Shown here: piece by piece, positions 61,272-64,000 of the stretch
Layout: each line of letters opens with the position of its first letter
Position numbering within the stretch: position 1 is the first letter of the stretch
DNA from: Bacteroidota bacterium
GTDB taxonomy: Bacteria > Bacteroidota > Bacteroidia > UKL13-3
Direction of reading: 5' to 3'
Length of the DNA: 64,000 nucleotides
Assembly (NCBI GenBank): GCA_027488905.1
Contig: JAIYAT010000035.1
Location: 248,001-312,000, forward strand
Made by a program: the position numbers and the translations under genes
The notes under the pieces: model-generated
The model's input: the letters and a program-made list of their open reading frames with translations, nothing else
What the model was told of the DNA's origin: nothing
Databases searched by the model: none

Positions 61272-62588
61272 TTAATACCCATATCCCCAATCGTCTGCTC
61301 TTCTATTACCAAGGATTTTGTAATCTTTCTGCTCAATAGCTTTTACAACCTTATTTCTATCCAAATATAAACTTCGAGTATGTGTGCTATACATTGCTAA
61401 ACCTATGTGAAAAAAAACACTGCAAACAATCATCACCTTAAAATAAACTAGCCATTTAGGATAACGCTCTAAAAAATATTGGTAGGCATAAAAGGAATAT
61501 AAAACAGGAAGAGGTAATAACATATAAAATGTGTGTGAGGATGGACCTTTTACCGAAAAGAAAAAACTGGCAAACAACATTAACCAAGTAAAGAATACAA
61601 TCCACTTTAGCCAAGAAAAGCGAGGTTTATTCTTAATGAGAAAAAATGAAAAGACAAAAAGCCCAATTTGCGCAAACCCAGTTAATAGCAGTATAACAGC
61701 AAATGGTGTCATCCATAATTGATCTTTTAAAACCATCAATCTTTCTGCGGTACCTCCACCTAACATATAAGGAATTTCATATGAAGCAAAAGATAAAAAT
61801 CGCATCAAAATAGTTATGAAATTTTCAAAGTTCTTCCAATTTACTACCACATTTGAGGCAACGCTTTTTGCCATAACATCCGGATGAAGTAAAGTAGGAA
61901 TTAGTGTGGCTGAACCAATGAGTAAACCAATCAAGTAAGTTGATAATGGTAAAAAAATCGCTCTTTTGTTGTTTATAAAATGAATCACAAAGGCAAAACC
62001 AGCAAAAGGAATTAACAAGACATAAGACAGATGTAATTGCATGATAAAAGTAGTAGTAATACCCATGATTAAGCCGGCTAACCAAGGTTTTATGACTTGT
62101 TTTGAGAATTGCGGAATTAACTCTAAAAAGGATATAAAAAAAGGAATTGAAAACAATAATGCATAGGATGGATTGCAAATTCGCGTGGTATAATTTAAGG
62201 TCCAAGGCAAGGTAAAAACTAAAAGGTATAACCAAGGCTTAGGCAAATTTGGTGTGAGTTTATGACCATAATTAATCAAACCCAAAATCGAAAAAAAAGA
62301 TAAAATGTTTAGTAGAATAAAGGGTGATTCTGGTATTGGTAAAACAAAAAAGGAAGCGCCAACTAAAATAGATTGTAAAGCCCCAGGTATTTGTGTTTGA
62401 GTATAAACCACATCTGGACCATAAGTTGGCCAAATTCCAGTTGTATACCACTTTAATCCTAATAAATAAATTTGCAATTCATCAGGAAACCAAAATTCGG
62501 AGGTAAATCCAAACACTAACCTAAAGGCAAAAATTGCAATTAATAAATAGAAAATCTTTTTTTTAAGCATATTCAAAAATATTCTCAA
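61272..62588 (-). CDS. GT-C-fold membrane glycosyltransferase-like protein
   Basis: A 438-aa protein with about eleven hydrophobic segments. FTSEFWFPDELQIY near residues 28-41 places an acidic pair (Asp-Glu) in the first periplasmic loop, as in GT-C transferases that use polyprenyl-phosphate sugars; the loop also has YGPDVVYTQTQIPGA. Family (GT39/GT83-like) and acceptor are unclear. It may modify lipid A or glycans. Monocistronic; an ACATATGT palindrome lies upstream at 62618. Confidence 0.75.
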   Translation of the reverse strand: MRIFLNMLKKKIFYLLIAIFAFRLVFGFTSEFWFPDELQIYLLGLKWYTTGIWPTYGPDVVYTQTQIPGALQSILVGASFFVLPIPESPFILLNILSFFSILGLINYGHKLTPNLPKPWLYLLVFTLPWTLNYTTRICNPSYALLFSIPFFISFLELIPQFSKQVIKPWLAGLIMGITTTFIMQLHLSYVLLIPFAGFAFVIHFINNKRAIFLPLSTYLIGLLIGSATLIPTLLHPDVMAKSVASNVVVNWKNFENFITILMRFLSFASYEIPYMLGGGTAERLMVLKDQLWMTPFAVILLLTGFAQIGLFVFSFFLIKNKPRFSWLKWIVFFTWLMLFASFFFSVKGPSSHTFYMLLPLPVLYSFYAYQYFLERYPKWLVYFKVMIVCSVFFHIGLAMYSTHTRSLYLDRNKVVKAIEQKDYKILGNRRADDWGYGY

Positions 62589-62617
62589 TTATTTATCAAG
62601 CCATTAGTTTCATATCA

Positions 62618-62625
62618 ACATATGT
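62618..62625. promoter_or_regulatory. Single ACATATGT palindrome between divergent genes
   Basis: Same 8-bp core as the XRE operator array, followed by TTAAA as at 7761-7774. It lies in the 110-bp divergent gap before the membrane-protein gene and phoH. As an isolated 8-mer it may be chance. Confidence 0.25.
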
Positions 62626-62698
62626 TTAAAAATATTACTAAATTAAGTATTTTTAATTGATAAAATTCCGAAAACCTTTTAAAATCAATCTTTGGATT

Positions 62699-64000
62699 AT
62701 GGCAAAAAAAGTGGCTATTAAAAAAACACCAAAAAAAAGTGTTTTAAAAACAAAGGAACAAAGTCTTAAAAAAATATTCGTATTAGATACATCTGTAATT
62801 CTATATGATAATAAATCGATTAAAAACTTTGAAGAGCATGATGTTGCCATTCCAATTACAGTGTTGGAAGAATTGGATAATTTTAAGAAAGGCAATGATA
62901 CTATAAATTTTGAAGCACGGGAGTTTATACGATATGTAGACAAGCTTTCTGCAGAACACACTCTCACCAATTGGATTCCTATTAATGGACCAACTAAAGG
63001 TAGTTTCAAAGTGGTCATGAATGAGAAAGTAAAAGTAGATGCTCAAGTTGTTTTTGGTGAAAGAAAAGCAGATCATAGGATCTTAAATGCAGCATTAGCG
63101 CTTAAAGATCAATTTCCTGATAGACCAGTAATACTTGTAACCAAAGATGTAAATCTTAGGTTGAAAGCAAAATCTTTAAGTTTGCAAGCAGAAGATTATG
63201 AAACTGGTAAAATTAAAAACATTGATACACTTAGAACTGGCAGAACAATCATAGAAAAAGTTAAAGCCAGTGTCATAGATGAAATTTATGTTAGAGGTTT
63301 TTCCTCAGCAGCATTAACCATTAAAACTAAGCCAACTGCCAATCACTTTTACATTTTAAAAAACAGCAATAATTCAATCTTAACCTGGTATAATAGAGAA
63401 ACAGATTGTTTAGAAAGGGTTCAAAAAACCTCTGCTTACGGCATCAAACCAAGAAATGCAGAACAGGCTTTTGCCTTGCACGCAGTAATGAATCCTGCCA
63501 TTAAATTGGTTTCAATTCAAGGAGTTGCAGGAACTGGAAAAACACTTTTGGCATTGGCAGCTGCATTGGCTCAAAAACAAGAATATAGACAAATTTATTT
63601 AGCAAGACCAATTATTCCATTAAGCAACAAAGACATTGGCTATTTACCTGGAGATATAAAATCTAAAGTTAATCCTTACATGGAACCACTTTGGGATAAC
63701 CTTAAACTTATTCAAAATCAATGGAAGGAAACTGATAAAGAATATCATAAAATCACAGAAATGATTAATCAAGAAAAGCTTGTGGTTACTCCGCTCGCTT
63801 ATATTAGAGGAAGGAGTTTATCTAATATCATTTTTATCATTGACGAAGCGCAAAATCTCACTCCGCTAGAGGTTAAGACAATTATTACTAGAGCAGGTGA
63901 AGGCACAAAAATCATTTTCACAGGAGATATCTTTCAAATTGATACTCCTTATTTAGATTCGCAGTCCAATGGTCTCTCCTATTTAATAGATAGAATTAAA
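62699..64000 (+). CDS. PIN-PhoH family protein (truncated at window edge)
   Basis: 434 residues before the window ends. A basic Lys-rich N-terminus (1-25) precedes a PIN domain: KKIFVLDTSVILYD (first acidic residue), VLEELDNFKKG and DRPVILVTKDVNLRLKA (further acidic residues), residues about 27-160. A PhoH-type ATPase follows with Walker A GVAGTGKT near residue 276 and Walker B IIFIIDEAQNLTP. This PIN-PhoH (PhoH2-type) arrangement suggests an RNA helicase-ribonuclease. ATG at 62699. Confidence 0.92.
   Translation, partial: MAKKVAIKKTPKKSVLKTKEQSLKKIFVLDTSVILYDNKSIKNFEEHDVAIPITVLEELDNFKKGNDTINFEAREFIRYVDKLSAEHTLTNWIPINGPTKGSFKVVMNEKVKVDAQVVFGERKADHRILNAALALKDQFPDRPVILVTKDVNLRLKAKSLSLQAEDYETGKIKNIDTLRTGRTIIEKVKASVIDEIYVRGFSSAALTIKTKPTANHFYILKNSNNSILTWYNRETDCLERVQKTSAYGIKPRNAEQAFALHAVMNPAIKLVSIQGVAGTGKTLLALAAALAQKQEYRQIYLARPIIPLSNKDIGYLPGDIKSKVNPYMEPLWDNLKLIQNQWKETDKEYHKITEMINQEKLVVTPLAYIRGRSLSNIIFIIDEAQNLTPLEVKTIITRAGEGTKIIFTGDIFQIDTPYLDSQSNGLSYLIDRIK

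Overview
The window is AT-rich chromosomal DNA (roughly one-third G+C by eye) from a free-living member of the phylum Bacteroidota. The evidence is type IX secretion C-terminal sorting domains of both type A and type B, SusC-like TonB receptors paired with DUF4249 and FecA-like partners, a Bacteroidota-style ParC, many DUFs typical of the phylum, and few Shine-Dalgarno sequences. I see no prophage, insertion sequence or CRISPR array. This is core or near-core chromosome, with a few lineage-specific secreted proteins.

Layout. 1-4.2 kb (minus): two glycosyltransferases, RecQ and a LolD-like ABC ATPase. 4.4-7.2 kb (plus): M13 and M48 metallopeptidases. 7.3-9.6 kb: an XRE regulator divergent from an SRPBCC protein across a dense palindromic operator array, then an aldose-epimerase-like protein, a small membrane protein and tRNA-Leu(GAG). 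10-14 kb: arginine decarboxylase and an arginase/agmatinase-family enzyme, a LuxC-type acyl-CoA reductase and a ferredoxin. 14-18.9 kb: SRAP protein, flotillin/NfeD pair, NlpE-META lipoprotein, glycosyltransferase. 18.9-24.7 kb (minus): a four-gene iron-type operon (DUF4856-like lipoprotein, imelysin, HTTM protein, FecA-like receptor) with a palindrome at its head. 24.9-34 kb: TrpS, a small membrane protein, a secreted 'asparagine synthetase B' family protein, a DUF2520 protein, AIM24, an ACMSD-like decarboxylase, a T9SS cargo, an AAA_14/DUF4143 ATPase behind three 32-bp tandem palindromes, and TrxB with YtxJ. 34-41.8 kb: ParC, DUF1801, DUF4249/TonB pair, 2OG-Fe(II) oxygenase, DUF2805. 41.9-49.4 kb: a TPR-LuxR regulator and two tandem paralogous giant T9SS proteins. 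49.4-64 kb: HtrA and partner, DUF1573, omega-amidase, sirtuin, a giant T9SS type-B protein, exonuclease, pRiA4b ORF-3-like protein, a heme-monooxygenase-like protein with a tiny coupled membrane ORF, RNase P RNA, a GT-C membrane protein and PIN-PhoH.

The strongest undescribed signal is not a gene. The near-palindromic decamer GGTTCAAACC (reverse complement GGTTTGAACC) occurs 22 times in 64 kb. A base-composition estimate gives well under one. It lies in both orientations, in every permitted reading frame of unrelated genes, in intergenic DNA, and inside a variable stem of the RNase P RNA. This looks like selection at the DNA level, in the manner of the cyanobacterial HIP1 element. Secondary signals are the tandem palindromes before the AAA_14 ATPase, the ACATATGT operator array at the XRE gene, a GC-rich 21-bp duplication inside trpS, and small ORFs that length filters would miss.
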